Source: Elusimicrobiota bacterium (GTDB lineage: Bacteria; Elusimicrobiota; Endomicrobiia; Endomicrobiales; Endomicrobiaceae). From it: a DNA stretch of 11,237 bases. Both the position numbers and the translations under genes were made by a program. This document shows, piece after piece, positions 1-6,803 of the stretch; position 1 is the stretch's first letter, and every line of letters begins with the position of its first letter. The notes under the pieces are model-generated. The model had not been told where the DNA came from, did not search any database, and saw only the letters and a list, made by a program, of their open reading frames with translations. The stretch lies in assembly GCA_031282945.1 (NCBI GenBank), contig JAITCX010000169.1, positions 1-11,237 on the forward strand, given 5' to 3'.

Positions 1-299
<299 letters not shown>

Positions 300-303
300 T
301 TTA

Positions 304-311
304 CCACCCTC
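304..311 (-). promoter_or_regulatory. Ribosome binding site of the exported-protein fragment
   Basis: GAGGGTGG on the minus strand lies 4 nt before the ATG at 299 and decides the start of that truncated gene. The upstream stretch 312-420 is very AT-rich. I see no confident -35/-10 pair in it. Confidence 0.65.
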
Positions 312-420
312 AAATTTAAATTTTTAAGTCTACTTTTCACCTAATAAATACTATTCAACATTTAATGCTATTTAATGAGATTTTTTTAATAGTTATTTCC
401 TGCCTTTAACTTTTGCCGTG

Positions 421-476
421 TCTTTGTTGTTGTGTCTTTGTTGTTGTGTCTTTGTTGTTGTGTCTTTGTTGTTGTG
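421..476. repeat. Tandem repeat, four perfect copies of a 14-mer
   Basis: The unit TCTTTGTTGTTGTG is repeated four times without a mismatch (421-434, 435-448, 449-462, 463-476). CCGTG occurs directly before the array (416-420) and directly after it (477-481). Perfect identity suggests recent slippage expansion. The plus-strand open frame across it (from 432) is low-complexity leucine/cysteine/valine translation and not a gene. A related CAA-rich tract lies in the opposite orientation at 11011-11047. Confidence 0.95.
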
Positions 477-495
477 CCGTGTTGTACTCTCGCCT

Positions 496-677
496 GCGCT
501 CTTTTTGCGGAGGCGGCCTTAGGGCGTGCCTATGAGGAAAAAAATTTCCTGTCTATTTGCTTTGCGTGTTTGAGGGGCGCACACCGATCTGTCGTTAAGC
601 CGTTGTGCGCCCCGAGTTAGCAAAGCTGCGGAAATTTTTTGACGAATACGCCCAGACGCCGAGCAAAAAGGTAGCGC
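496..677. other. Long nested fold-back (182 nt)
   Basis: Seven perfectly complementary, properly nested arms can be read directly: 496-500/673-677 (GCGCT), 501-508/663-670 (CTTTTTGC), 512-515/657-660 (GGCG), 522-527/648-653 (GGGCGT), 539-549/630-640 (AAAAAATTTCC), 559-565/620-626 (GCTTTGC) and 574-583/604-613 (GGGGCGCACA), with a 20-nt terminal loop. That is 51 base pairs separated by small internal loops. It could be a structured RNA, a DNA cruciform or the recognition structure of a mobile repeat. The stem is not followed by a U tract on either strand, so a simple intrinsic terminator is unlikely. The sequence does not decide which strand, if any, is transcribed. Confidence 0.8.
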
Positions 678-768
678 AAAAAAAATATAAAGAAACGAGT
701 TGAAAGAAAATCATTTTATGTATTACTTTGGAAAAGAGATAAAGAGCAAAGTGTCGTTAAGAGTTTTG

Positions 769-936
769 TTTCTTTTGGTAAAAGAAATAATTTCATTACT
801 CTTTTTTATAAAAGAGTAAAGTTAGTTTTTCTGTTTCTCTTTTTTCAAAGAGAGAAAGCTATTAAAAGCTCCTATTACTTTTCTGTTTCTCTTTTACCAA
901 AAGAGAAATAATTTCCAACTCTTTTTTACAAAAGAG
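769..936. repeat. Array of five small AT-rich palindromes, left
   Basis: Five short inverted repeats follow one another: 769-776/780-787 (TTTCTTTT), 796-805/810-819 (TTACTCTTTT), 834-857 (TTTCTCTTT with an imperfect partner), 886-895/899-908 (TTTCTCTTTT, perfect) and 919-925/930-936 (CTCTTTT). Loops are 3-4 nt. The linker AGTTTTTCTG before the third unit recurs in the right-hand array, and TTTCTG precedes the fourth. The last palindrome contains the trxB stop codon in its loop. Stems hold only two or three G-C pairs and no U-only tail follows, so terminator function is not obvious. They may still protect the 3' end of the operon transcript. Confidence 0.85.
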
Positions 937-1837
937 AACTCATCTCTATAAACTGGTGTGCAGAAACGGCCGCCTGCGCGCCGTCCGCCACCGCCGTCAC
1001 AATTTGCCGCAGTTCTTTTTTCCTAATATCTCCGCATGCAAATATTCCCTCGCCCGCTTTCATATTTTCGTCTGTAATGATATACCCATTATCGTCCAAA
1101 TTTAAAAACTGGCAAATGCTAGAATTTGGCGACTGGCCGATAAAAACAAAAACGCCGCCGCAAAACAACATACAATCTTGTTGGCTTTCCGTATCTAAAA
1201 ATTTTATCCCTTCAACATTATTAACCCCAAAAATCTCTTTGGGGAGCGCATTATAAACAACCTTAATGTTTTTTGCGGCAAAAAGTTTTTCTTGCAATAT
1301 TTTATTTGCGCGTAGAGCTTGTTTGCGGTATAAAACAAAAACTTGTTTTGCAAACTTAGCTAGATACACAGCTTCCTGCACAGCGGAATCCGCCCCGCCT
1401 ATAACAACCACATCTTTACCTTTAAAAAACGGCGCATCGCATACAGCGCAATAAGAGACGCCTTTGCCGATAAACTCCTGTTCGCCTTTTATGCCCAGCT
1501 CTTTAATTTGCGTGCCTGCGGCAAAAATTAAAGTTTTAGTTTCAAACTTTTTATCTTTTAAATAAACAGTTTTTATTTTGCCTGTTTCTATTTTTATAAT
1601 TTGTCCAATTAAAATTTCAGCTCCAAATTTTTTTGCCTGCGCCTCAAGATCCATAGTTAAATCAAATCCATTGACGCCTTTGGGAAAACCGGGATAATTT
1701 TCTATCAGATCCGTCAACAACATCAACCCGCCGCAGTTTTGTCTTTCAATTACAAGGGTTTTCAATTTTGCCCTTGCCGCATAAATAGCCGCGCTCAAGC
1801 CCGCAGGACCCGCCCCAATTATTATCACATCATGCAT
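926..1837 (-). CDS. trxB: Thioredoxin reductase
   Basis: FAD- and pyridine-nucleotide-dependent cytoplasmic flavoprotein that reduces thioredoxin. The 303 residues match the usual low-molecular-weight TrxB length (about 300-320). Visible motifs are the N-terminal FAD fold GAGPAG (8-13), CGG (35-37), the redox pair CAVC (C130, C133), the nucleotide-binding loop GGADSA (147-152) and the C-terminal FAD motif GIFACGD (264-270). Two nucleotide-site positions deviate from the classical NADPH enzyme: the third glycine of GGGDSA is alanine (A149), and the HRR(D)xxxR signature reads YRKQALR (170-176). Cofactor preference may therefore differ. The start ATG overlaps the upstream stop by one base (TAATG), with AGGAG about 9 nt upstream. 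It is the last gene of the operon with trxA. Its final codons, SSLL and stop, lie inside a repeat palindrome, so the C-terminus may have been reshaped by the repeat. Confidence 0.95.
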   Translation of the reverse strand: MHDVIIIGAGPAGLSAAIYAARAKLKTLVIERQNCGGLMLLTDLIENYPGFPKGVNGFDLTMDLEAQAKKFGAEILIGQIIKIETGKIKTVYLKDKKFETKTLIFAAGTQIKELGIKGEQEFIGKGVSYCAVCDAPFFKGKDVVVIGGADSAVQEAVYLAKFAKQVFVLYRKQALRANKILQEKLFAAKNIKVVYNALPKEIFGVNNVEGIKFLDTESQQDCMLFCGGVFVFIGQSPNSSICQFLNLDDNGYIITDENMKAGEGIFACGDIRKKELRQIVTAVADGAQAAVSAHQFIEMSSLL

Positions 1838-2427
1838 TATTTATTCTCCTGAAATTTTATTGAATTGTTTATATCCTCAAAAACTTTTCTATAAGTTGAA
1901 AATTTATTTTTTGAACACTCAAATAAAACAATATATAAAACATTATTGTTTATATAAAGATATTCAAGCCTTGTTTTATCTGTCATGCCGTCTTGATATT
2001 GGGCTATAAAATAATTATCTTTTGTCTCCAAAATTTTTCCGCCCGTTTTAACGCGCATGCTCATGGTTTCAGCTACTTTAAAATCGTTTACGCTTTTGCC
2101 GTCAGCGCTCATTTTAAAAATATTTAATACAGGATTTAATAAAATTCCCTCTCCAAAAATTACAACCGCCGTCTGATAATCTATCAATCCGTCAGGACCC
2201 GCCAAAGGAATCGGCGCAGGATTTGAAACTATTTGTTCTGTATAAAAAATATCCGAGCGCCCTGTGGGCGTGCCGGCAATTACCACTACGCCCGGACTGT
2301 TTTGCGGAATTTGGCGTGCAATCCAATCGTCTGGAACTTGCAGGGATACATTATTCATAAAAATATCTAAAGCATGCGCCGCGCTGAAAAAAAATAAAAC
2401 TAAAACAATACAAAATAATCTTTTCAT
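1837..2427 (-). CDS. Small exported protein of unknown function between trxA and trxB
   Basis: The 196-residue protein starts with a clear signal peptide, MKRLFCIVLVLFFFSAAHA, with a likely cleavage after residue 19. The mature part (about 177 residues) contains SLQVPDDW (28-35) near its N-terminus and ends with a YRKVFEDINNSIKF pattern (179-192). A beta-rich body followed by a terminal helix ending in SIKF recalls small exported folds of the PsbP/DcrB/DUF1795 type. This is only a pattern impression. One cysteine remains in the mature part (C171). There is no lipobox, no CxxC and no transmembrane segment after the signal, so it is probably periplasmic or secreted. The ribosome site AAGGAG overlaps the trxA stop codon, and the stop shares a base with the trxB start, so translation is coupled to both redox genes. 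I do not recognise the family. Confidence 0.85.
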   Translation of the reverse strand: MKRLFCIVLVLFFFSAAHALDIFMNNVSLQVPDDWIARQIPQNSPGVVVIAGTPTGRSDIFYTEQIVSNPAPIPLAGPDGLIDYQTAVVIFGEGILLNPVLNIFKMSADGKSVNDFKVAETMSMRVKTGGKILETKDNYFIAQYQDGMTDKTRLEYLYINNNVLYIVLFECSKNKFSTYRKVFEDINNSIKFQENK

Positions 2428-2433
2428 AAAAAC

Positions 2434-2439
2434 TCCTTA
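2434..2439 (-). promoter_or_regulatory. Ribosome binding site overlapping the trxA stop
   Basis: AAGGAG on the minus strand shares bases with the TAA stop of trxA (2439-2437) and lies 6 nt before the ATG of the exported protein. This supports coupled translation and fixes that start. Confidence 0.7.
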
Positions 2440-2754
2440 CAAAAACGAATCTATTCTAGCTTTGATATCGTCTTGGGTAGACAACCCTACAAACCTATCG
2501 CATTGTTTTCCATTTTTAAAAAATAAAACTGTCGGTATTGTTGAAACTGAAAACTCCACTGCAAGTTTCTGGCATTGATCCGTGTTTACCTTACAAATTT
2601 TTATTTTGCCTTTATAAAAAGCATCTATTTCATCTAGTATCGGCGAAAGCATTCTACAAGGTCCGCACCAAGGCGCCCAAAAATCTACTATCGTCAATTT
2701 ATCGGACTCGTAAACCTCACTTTTAAAATTTTCTTCGTTTATTTCTATTGGCAT
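2437..2754 (-). CDS. trxA: Thioredoxin
   Basis: Cytoplasmic protein disulfide reductase, and the expected substrate of the trxB product two genes downstream. The 105 residues are the standard single-domain thioredoxin length. The active site WCGPC (C30, C33) is preceded by VDFWAPW, and the cis-proline loop STIPT (P74) and the FFKNGK strand (78-83) are intact. Besides the active pair there are three extra cysteines (C54, C61, C85), more than in E. coli thioredoxin. The start has a very strong ribosome site, AAAGGAGGG (2759-2767), and a 25-nt gap separates it from tgt. It may therefore be translated more strongly than its overlapping neighbours. Confidence 0.97.
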   Translation of the reverse strand: MPIEINEENFKSEVYESDKLTIVDFWAPWCGPCRMLSPILDEIDAFYKGKIKICKVNTDQCQKLAVEFSVSTIPTVLFFKNGKQCDRFVGLSTQDDIKARIDSFL

Positions 2755-2758
2755 TTTG

Positions 2759-2767
2759 CCCTCCTTT
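2759..2767 (-). promoter_or_regulatory. Strong ribosome binding site of trxA
   Basis: AAAGGAGGG on the minus strand lies 4 nt from the trxA ATG. It is the best Shine-Dalgarno match in the operon and sits in its longest gap between genes (25 nt). Confidence 0.75.
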
Positions 2768-2779
2768 ATTTTTATAAAC

Positions 2780-3910
2780 TTAATTTTTATTAGAATAATA
2801 CTTCTTAAAAAAATCTTCTTTTGCGCTATAAAACCTATCCTCCGCTATAGCTTGAGAAATAATCTGCATTAAATTTGTCATGAAAAAAATATTATGCGTT
2901 GACAAAAGGACAAGATAAAGCGTTTCCTTTGCCCTCACTAAATGATTTAAATAAGCTTTAGTATAATGCTTGCAGGTTGGACAATCGCAATGCGGATCCA
3001 ATGGCGAAAAATCATTTTTGTATTGCGTATTTCTAATATTTATTTTTCCCAAACTTGTAAAAACTTGACCGTTGCGTCCGTTTCTAGTTGGGATGACGCA
3101 GTCAAACATATCTATCCCGTTTTCAACCCCCATCCAAAGATCTTCAGGCATTCCCACGCCCATTAAATATCTGGGTTTATCAATAGGCAAAAACTCGTCC
3201 ATTAAAATCAAGATGCGCTCCATATCCTCTTTAGACTCGCCCACTGAAAGCCCTCCCACAGCGTATCCTTCAAATCCTATATCCAACATTTTTTGAGCGC
3301 TCTCTTTTCTCAAATTATCATAGACGCCGCCCTGAATAATTCCAAAAAGCGTCTGCCGTTCGTCTGCATCATCGCAATAAAATTGCGTCTTGCATCTTTT
3401 TGCCCAAGCAAGACTTAAGTCCACCGATTTCTTTACATATTTAATATCGCTAGGCAAAGCGACGCATTCGTCAAAACACATGATAATATCAGCGCCGATA
3501 TCTTTTTGCACCTCTATAGATTTTTCAGGAGTAAAAAAATGCATTGAGCCGTCAATATGGGATTGAAACTGCGTGCCGTTATCTGTAATTTTTCTAATTG
3601 CATTTAAAGAAAAAATTTGAAACCCGCCTGAATCTGTCAGCATCGGACCATCCCATGAACAAAATTTTGCAATGCCGCCCGCTTCTTTTATAATTTGCGT
3701 TCCCGGCCGCAAATATAAATGATAAGAATTTGCAAGAATTATCTGCGCCTTAGATTTTTTTAAAAATTCCATAGGCACGCCCTTAACTGTACCTTGCGTT
3801 CCAACAGGCATAAACACAGGGGTATTTATTATTCCTCGGGCGGTGTTTATTTTCCCAAGCCGCCCGCGGCATTCTGCAGATTTTTTTATGAGGGTAAAAA
3901 TATTTCGCAT
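2780..3910 (-). CDS. tgt: Queuine tRNA-ribosyltransferase (tRNA-guanine transglycosylase)
   Basis: Exchanges the wobble guanine-34 of GUN-anticodon tRNAs for the queuosine precursor preQ1. The 376 residues equal the usual bacterial length. Visible signatures are the DSGGFQIFSL catalytic segment (D93), FGIIQGG (189-195), YAVGGLSVGE (216-225), RYLMGVGMPEDL (247-258), the nucleophile in MFDCVIPTRNGRNG (D270) and the zinc site CDCPTC (C308, C310, C313) with H339 in STHN. All key residues are present, so the enzyme should be active. The ATG follows the recO TAA stop directly with no gap. Its ribosome site GGAGAG lies in the last recO codons, so the two are probably translated in series. The preQ1 synthesis genes are not in this window. 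Confidence 0.97.
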   Translation of the reverse strand: MRNIFTLIKKSAECRGRLGKINTARGIINTPVFMPVGTQGTVKGVPMEFLKKSKAQIILANSYHLYLRPGTQIIKEAGGIAKFCSWDGPMLTDSGGFQIFSLNAIRKITDNGTQFQSHIDGSMHFFTPEKSIEVQKDIGADIIMCFDECVALPSDIKYVKKSVDLSLAWAKRCKTQFYCDDADERQTLFGIIQGGVYDNLRKESAQKMLDIGFEGYAVGGLSVGESKEDMERILILMDEFLPIDKPRYLMGVGMPEDLWMGVENGIDMFDCVIPTRNGRNGQVFTSLGKINIRNTQYKNDFSPLDPHCDCPTCKHYTKAYLNHLVRAKETLYLVLLSTHNIFFMTNLMQIISQAIAEDRFYSAKEDFFKKYYSNKN

Positions 3911-4561
3911 TTATAAGCTCTCCATTTTCTTTAGAAAAATCCCAACCGCCGGCTTTTTCATATAAGCCGATAAATAAGTTTCCATTGCCAGCCACACTCT
4001 TTTATCGTCTATATTTAAAGAATCTAAATTGTTTCCCGCACACCTTGAAAGCGCGGCGATTTCTCTTTGCAAATGCGCATCAAAAACGGACAAATTGTTT
4101 GCAATGTATTCTCCAAAAGAATAACCCGATAAAATTAAAAAACGCAAAACAAATGCCATTGTAGCCCGTTTGGGATTTTTGCAATCTCCTAAAACCTGCC
4201 AAATGCGGCGTATCAGTTCATATTTTTTTATATTTGAAACATTATAGGCAACCATATTTAAAACTATTTCGCAGGTATAAAAAGCATAAATATTTTTTGT
4301 AAAATCCAATTTTATCGGCGAGAAATTATTTAAAATCTGGCCGCCCACCGCTTTCGGCCGCATTGACGGATGGCTTTGATAGAGCATAAATTCGCTTTCA
4401 GTTAAAGGTTCGGCAACGGCGGCAAGTTTTGCTTTTATTTTTTTTGCGCTTGTAAATAAAACTGAAATCTTTCCCCATTGATACGAAAAAATATTTGCGA
4501 CCTTATCGGCCTCGCCTGAAATTTGAGAATTTAAAACCAATCCTTTTATTTGGTAATACAT
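3911..4561 (-). CDS. recO: DNA repair protein RecO
   Basis: Recombination mediator that anneals single strands and helps load RecA in the RecFOR pathway. The 216 residues are slightly shorter than typical (about 240). The N-terminal OB-fold is recognisable in IKGLVLNSQISGEADKVANI (5-24) followed by FSYQWGKISVLF (25-36). The helical C-terminal domain contains FVLRFLILSGY (137-147). Many bacterial RecO proteins carry a four-cysteine zinc module after this LxGY segment. Here no CxxC pair exists and the matching stretch (148-175) has a single cysteine (C174), so this is a zinc-free version. The start overlaps the upstream CorC-like gene by 16 nt, with an AGGA about 11 nt upstream. Overall similarity is modest, but position and the N-terminal pattern make the assignment good. 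Confidence 0.85.
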   Translation of the reverse strand: MYYQIKGLVLNSQISGEADKVANIFSYQWGKISVLFTSAKKIKAKLAAVAEPLTESEFMLYQSHPSMRPKAVGGQILNNFSPIKLDFTKNIYAFYTCEIVLNMVAYNVSNIKKYELIRRIWQVLGDCKNPKRATMAFVLRFLILSGYSFGEYIANNLSVFDAHLQREIAALSRCAGNNLDSLNIDDKRVWLAMETYLSAYMKKPAVGIFLKKMESL

Positions 4562-5805
4562 CTCAGCACTATCCTATTTATCTTTTTTGCATCGGCGCTT
4601 TCAATTTTTATTTCATAATTTTTATAGACAATTTTTTCGCCTTTTTTAGGAATTTTTCCAAAAAGCGTTAAAGCCCAACCTCCAATGGTTGAATAGCTCC
4701 CCGCTGGAATATCTATTTTTAAATAATCGTTTACATTTAAAACGCTTTCTCTGGCGGCAATGAGATACTCTTGTCTTGCGCGGCCGTAAGGAACAATCCT
4801 CTTTTCCTGCTCGTCATACTCGTCTGAAACCTCTCCTACAATTTCCTCAAGCAAATCCTCAATAGAAACAATTCCAACAGTCAAACCAAACTCGTCTACC
4901 ACAACGGCGCAATGATGATGGCCTGATTTAAACTCTTTTAGCACATTGTTTAAAGCGGCGCTTTCAGGCACATAATAGACTGGTCTTAATAGATCTTGCA
5001 AAATTATCACATGCGAATTGCGCCATGCAAGAGCTAAATCTTTACTATAAATTATACCCACTATATTGCTTAAATCCCCTCTGTATACCGGCACGCGCGA
5101 ATACTTTGAATCTATAATGCTTTTTACTATTTCATTTCTATCGGCGTCTATATCAACTGCAAAAAAATCATTTCTGCCGGTCATCACCTGCATTACTTTT
5201 GTATCGCCAAAATCCAAAATATTTCTTGCCATTTGCCTAAAATCTTTTGCAAGCGGAGACGTATTTTCATTTGAAAGCAAAAAATCTATTTCGCTTGCTT
5301 TCACAAGCCTGCTGTCTTTTTTGCCCATTGCAATAAAACGCACCAGCTTTGCAGACAATTTCACTAAAACTTTTGCCAAAGGTTTGACAATTTTTGCGCA
5401 CAAATAAACAAAAACCAAAACTATAGGCGCAACCTTAACGGCATTGTAGCGCGCAAAAGTTTTTGGAAAAATATTGCTAAAAATTAAAGTTATAATTATA
5501 ACTGCCGCAGGAAAAATTATCTGCCATTTTAGCGAGGTCAAAGTCAAATCTATAATTATGGAAGCTGACACAATGCTGACTGCCGTAACGGCAAAATTTG
5601 ATCCCATAACTATAGAGGCGATTGCCCTTTCGCTGTTGTATTGCCAAAAAGAAATATATTTTAAAAGTTTGGGATGGAGTTTTCGCAAAAACAATAAATC
5701 CTGCTCAGATAAACTCATAACAGCCGTTTCAGATAAACTAAAACAAGCTATTGCAAAAAATAAAAATCCCAATAAAATAAGTTTAATTAAAATTAGAGCG
5801 CTCAT
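4546..5805 (-). CDS. CNNM/CorC-type membrane protein with CBS pair and CorC_HlyC domain
   Basis: A 419-residue member of the CorC/CNNM (hemolysin C-like) family, linked to magnesium or divalent cation efflux and homeostasis. Order of domains: a transmembrane CNNM domain (helices around 5-33, 62-88, 95-114 and 123-143), a paired CBS domain (about 205-326), and a C-terminal CorC_HlyC domain (about 335-417) with GSYSTIGGWALTLFGKIPKKGE (369-390). The N-terminal SLSETAVMSLS (23-33) and GSN (68-70) are preserved. The family GExxPK segment instead reads SNIFPK (110-115), losing the conserved Gly-Glu that helps bind Mg2+. Transport activity may therefore be altered. It overlaps the upstream paralogue by 4 nt (ATGA) and recO by 16 nt. 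The corC or tlyC names are used for relatives, but I give no symbol because function within the family varies. Confidence 0.9.
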   Translation of the reverse strand: MSALILIKLILLGFLFFAIACFSLSETAVMSLSEQDLLFLRKLHPKLLKYISFWQYNSERAIASIVMGSNFAVTAVSIVSASIIIDLTLTSLKWQIIFPAAVIIITLIFSNIFPKTFARYNAVKVAPIVLVFVYLCAKIVKPLAKVLVKLSAKLVRFIAMGKKDSRLVKASEIDFLLSNENTSPLAKDFRQMARNILDFGDTKVMQVMTGRNDFFAVDIDADRNEIVKSIIDSKYSRVPVYRGDLSNIVGIIYSKDLALAWRNSHVIILQDLLRPVYYVPESAALNNVLKEFKSGHHHCAVVVDEFGLTVGIVSIEDLLEEIVGEVSDEYDEQEKRIVPYGRARQEYLIAARESVLNVNDYLKIDIPAGSYSTIGGWALTLFGKIPKKGEKIVYKNYEIKIESADAKKINRIVLRCITK

Positions 5806-6803
5806 TTTTTCAGCTCGTATTCATCTACAATTTCGCCGACTATCTCCTCTAAAATATCCTCTAAAGTGAGAAATCCAACAATTTTTAAATCTTTATTTTT
5901 TACAAAAGCAATATGAGTTTTTCCGCATTGAAATTCTCTTAAGAGATCGGTGATTTGCTTTGTTTCATCCACAAAATAAAGCGGCCGAATAAGCGACTTT
6001 GCAAAATTTTTCCTGCCCGCCTGCCAAGCTATTAAAATATCTTTTATATGAATATATCCAATGACATTGTCTCGGCTGCCTTTATAGATCGGCAATCTGC
6101 TGCGCGCTGTTTCTACAACTTGATCTAAAAATTCTTCCTCGCCTAAATTTACATCCACCATTTCAGCTGTTTCTATCGGCTGCATAATTTTTTTAACGCT
6201 AAGCTCTGGAAAATTTAAAGTTTTATTGAGCATTGCCGACGTATCTTTATCCAACTCGCCTGCAACGCTGCCTTCGTCTATCATGCTAGCGGCTTCCTCT
6301 TTGCTTAGCTCGGGAGAAATTTTAATGGCTAGTTTTGGCAACGTCAGCTCTGAAAGTTTTATTATGGGATACAAAATATATTTTAAAACTTTTTCAATCC
6401 TAGACATTAAACGCAGAGAAAAAATAGAAATTTTTTCATAGTTTGACCAAGCATAGAGTTTTGGCACAAGCTCGCCGAAAACAATAATTAAAAAAGACGA
6501 TAAAAGCCAGCTGGCAAATTCCATAATATGATGATTAAACATATTAAAAGAATTTGTGAGAACAAATGTTGCAAAAAAGCTAAAAAACATGTCAAAAATA
6601 ACATTGATTGTTAAAATTAAGGTAAGCAGATAATATGGAGTGTTTAGCCATGCAAGCAGCATTTCGCTAAGGGTCGGTTTTTGCGCTATCAATTTTTTTA
6701 CACGCAGCTGCGATAAACTTGTAATTGAAATTTCAGCGGCCGATATCCACGCCGAACCGCACAAACAAAACATCATCAAAATAAAACCAATTAAAATAAA
6801 CAT
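5802..6803 (-). CDS. CNNM-type membrane protein with CBS pair, lacking the C-terminal CorC_HlyC domain
   Basis: A 333-residue paralogue of the next gene. It has a CNNM transmembrane domain (helices around 2-30, 57-83, 92-116 and 125-148) with SAAEISITSLS (21-31) and an intact FGELVPK (109-115), followed by a CBS pair (about 202-325). It stops right after EEIVGEIVDEYELKK, the end of the second CBS domain. The 80-90 residue CorC_HlyC domain found in most family members and in its neighbour is absent. The GN of the family segment before NN is replaced by TI (LTIN, 64-67). The start ATG overlaps ybeY by 13 nt, with AGGA about 12 nt upstream. The 4-nt overlap with its paralogue suggests equal expression, and a heteromeric pair is possible. 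CNNM proteins are dimers, but pairing here is inference. Confidence 0.9.
   Translation of the reverse strand: MFILIGFILMMFCLCGSAWISAAEISITSLSQLRVKKLIAQKPTLSEMLLAWLNTPYYLLTLILTINVIFDMFFSFFATFVLTNSFNMFNHHIMEFASWLLSSFLIIVFGELVPKLYAWSNYEKISIFSLRLMSRIEKVLKYILYPIIKLSELTLPKLAIKISPELSKEEAASMIDEGSVAGELDKDTSAMLNKTLNFPELSVKKIMQPIETAEMVDVNLGEEEFLDQVVETARSRLPIYKGSRDNVIGYIHIKDILIAWQAGRKNFAKSLIRPLYFVDETKQITDLLREFQCGKTHIAFVKNKDLKIVGFLTLEDILEEIVGEIVDEYELKK

Larger units (their letters stand above)
421..925 (+). repeat. Left copy of a composite inverted element
   Basis: This non-coding stretch shares its modules, in the same order, with the reverse complement of about 10490-11047. They are a GTT-rich tract followed by a GTGCCGTGTTGTAC-like motif (474-487), a nested fold-back (496-677), the box AGCGCAAAA(n)ATATAAAG (673-692), a block around ATCATTTTATGTAT (710-723) and CTTTGGAAAAGAGAT (726-740), and a palindrome array (769-936). 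The best-matching parts are 665-740 against 10601-10678, and 814-865 against 10551-10599. The left copy holds extra sequence at about 748-813 that the right copy lacks. No transposase, integrase or RNA gene is present. I do not recognise it as a known family. Confidence 0.7.

Noticed and set aside
300..312. T-box-like sequence GAGGGTGGTA upstream of the truncated gene
   Set aside because: It matches part of the T-box consensus but lies directly before the ATG, lacks the ACCGCG continuation and the upstream specifier structure, and is simply the ribosome site.
432..620. Plus-strand open frame of 62 codons across the tandem repeat and fold-back
   Set aside because: Translation is low-complexity Leu/Cys/Val from the 14-mer array followed by fold-back arms. 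There is no ribosome site and the stretch is better explained by structure.
496..677. Integron attC site as an explanation of the fold-back
   Set aside because: It lacks recognisable paired RYYYAAC and GTTRRRY ends, is longer than usual attC sites, and the neighbouring genes form a core operon and not gene cassettes; no integrase is seen.
769..936. CRISPR array or intrinsic terminators
   Set aside because: Palindromes vary in length and linkers are short and similar, so there are no unique spacers. Stems are AT-rich with two or three G-C pairs and lack a following U tract, unlike a classical terminator.
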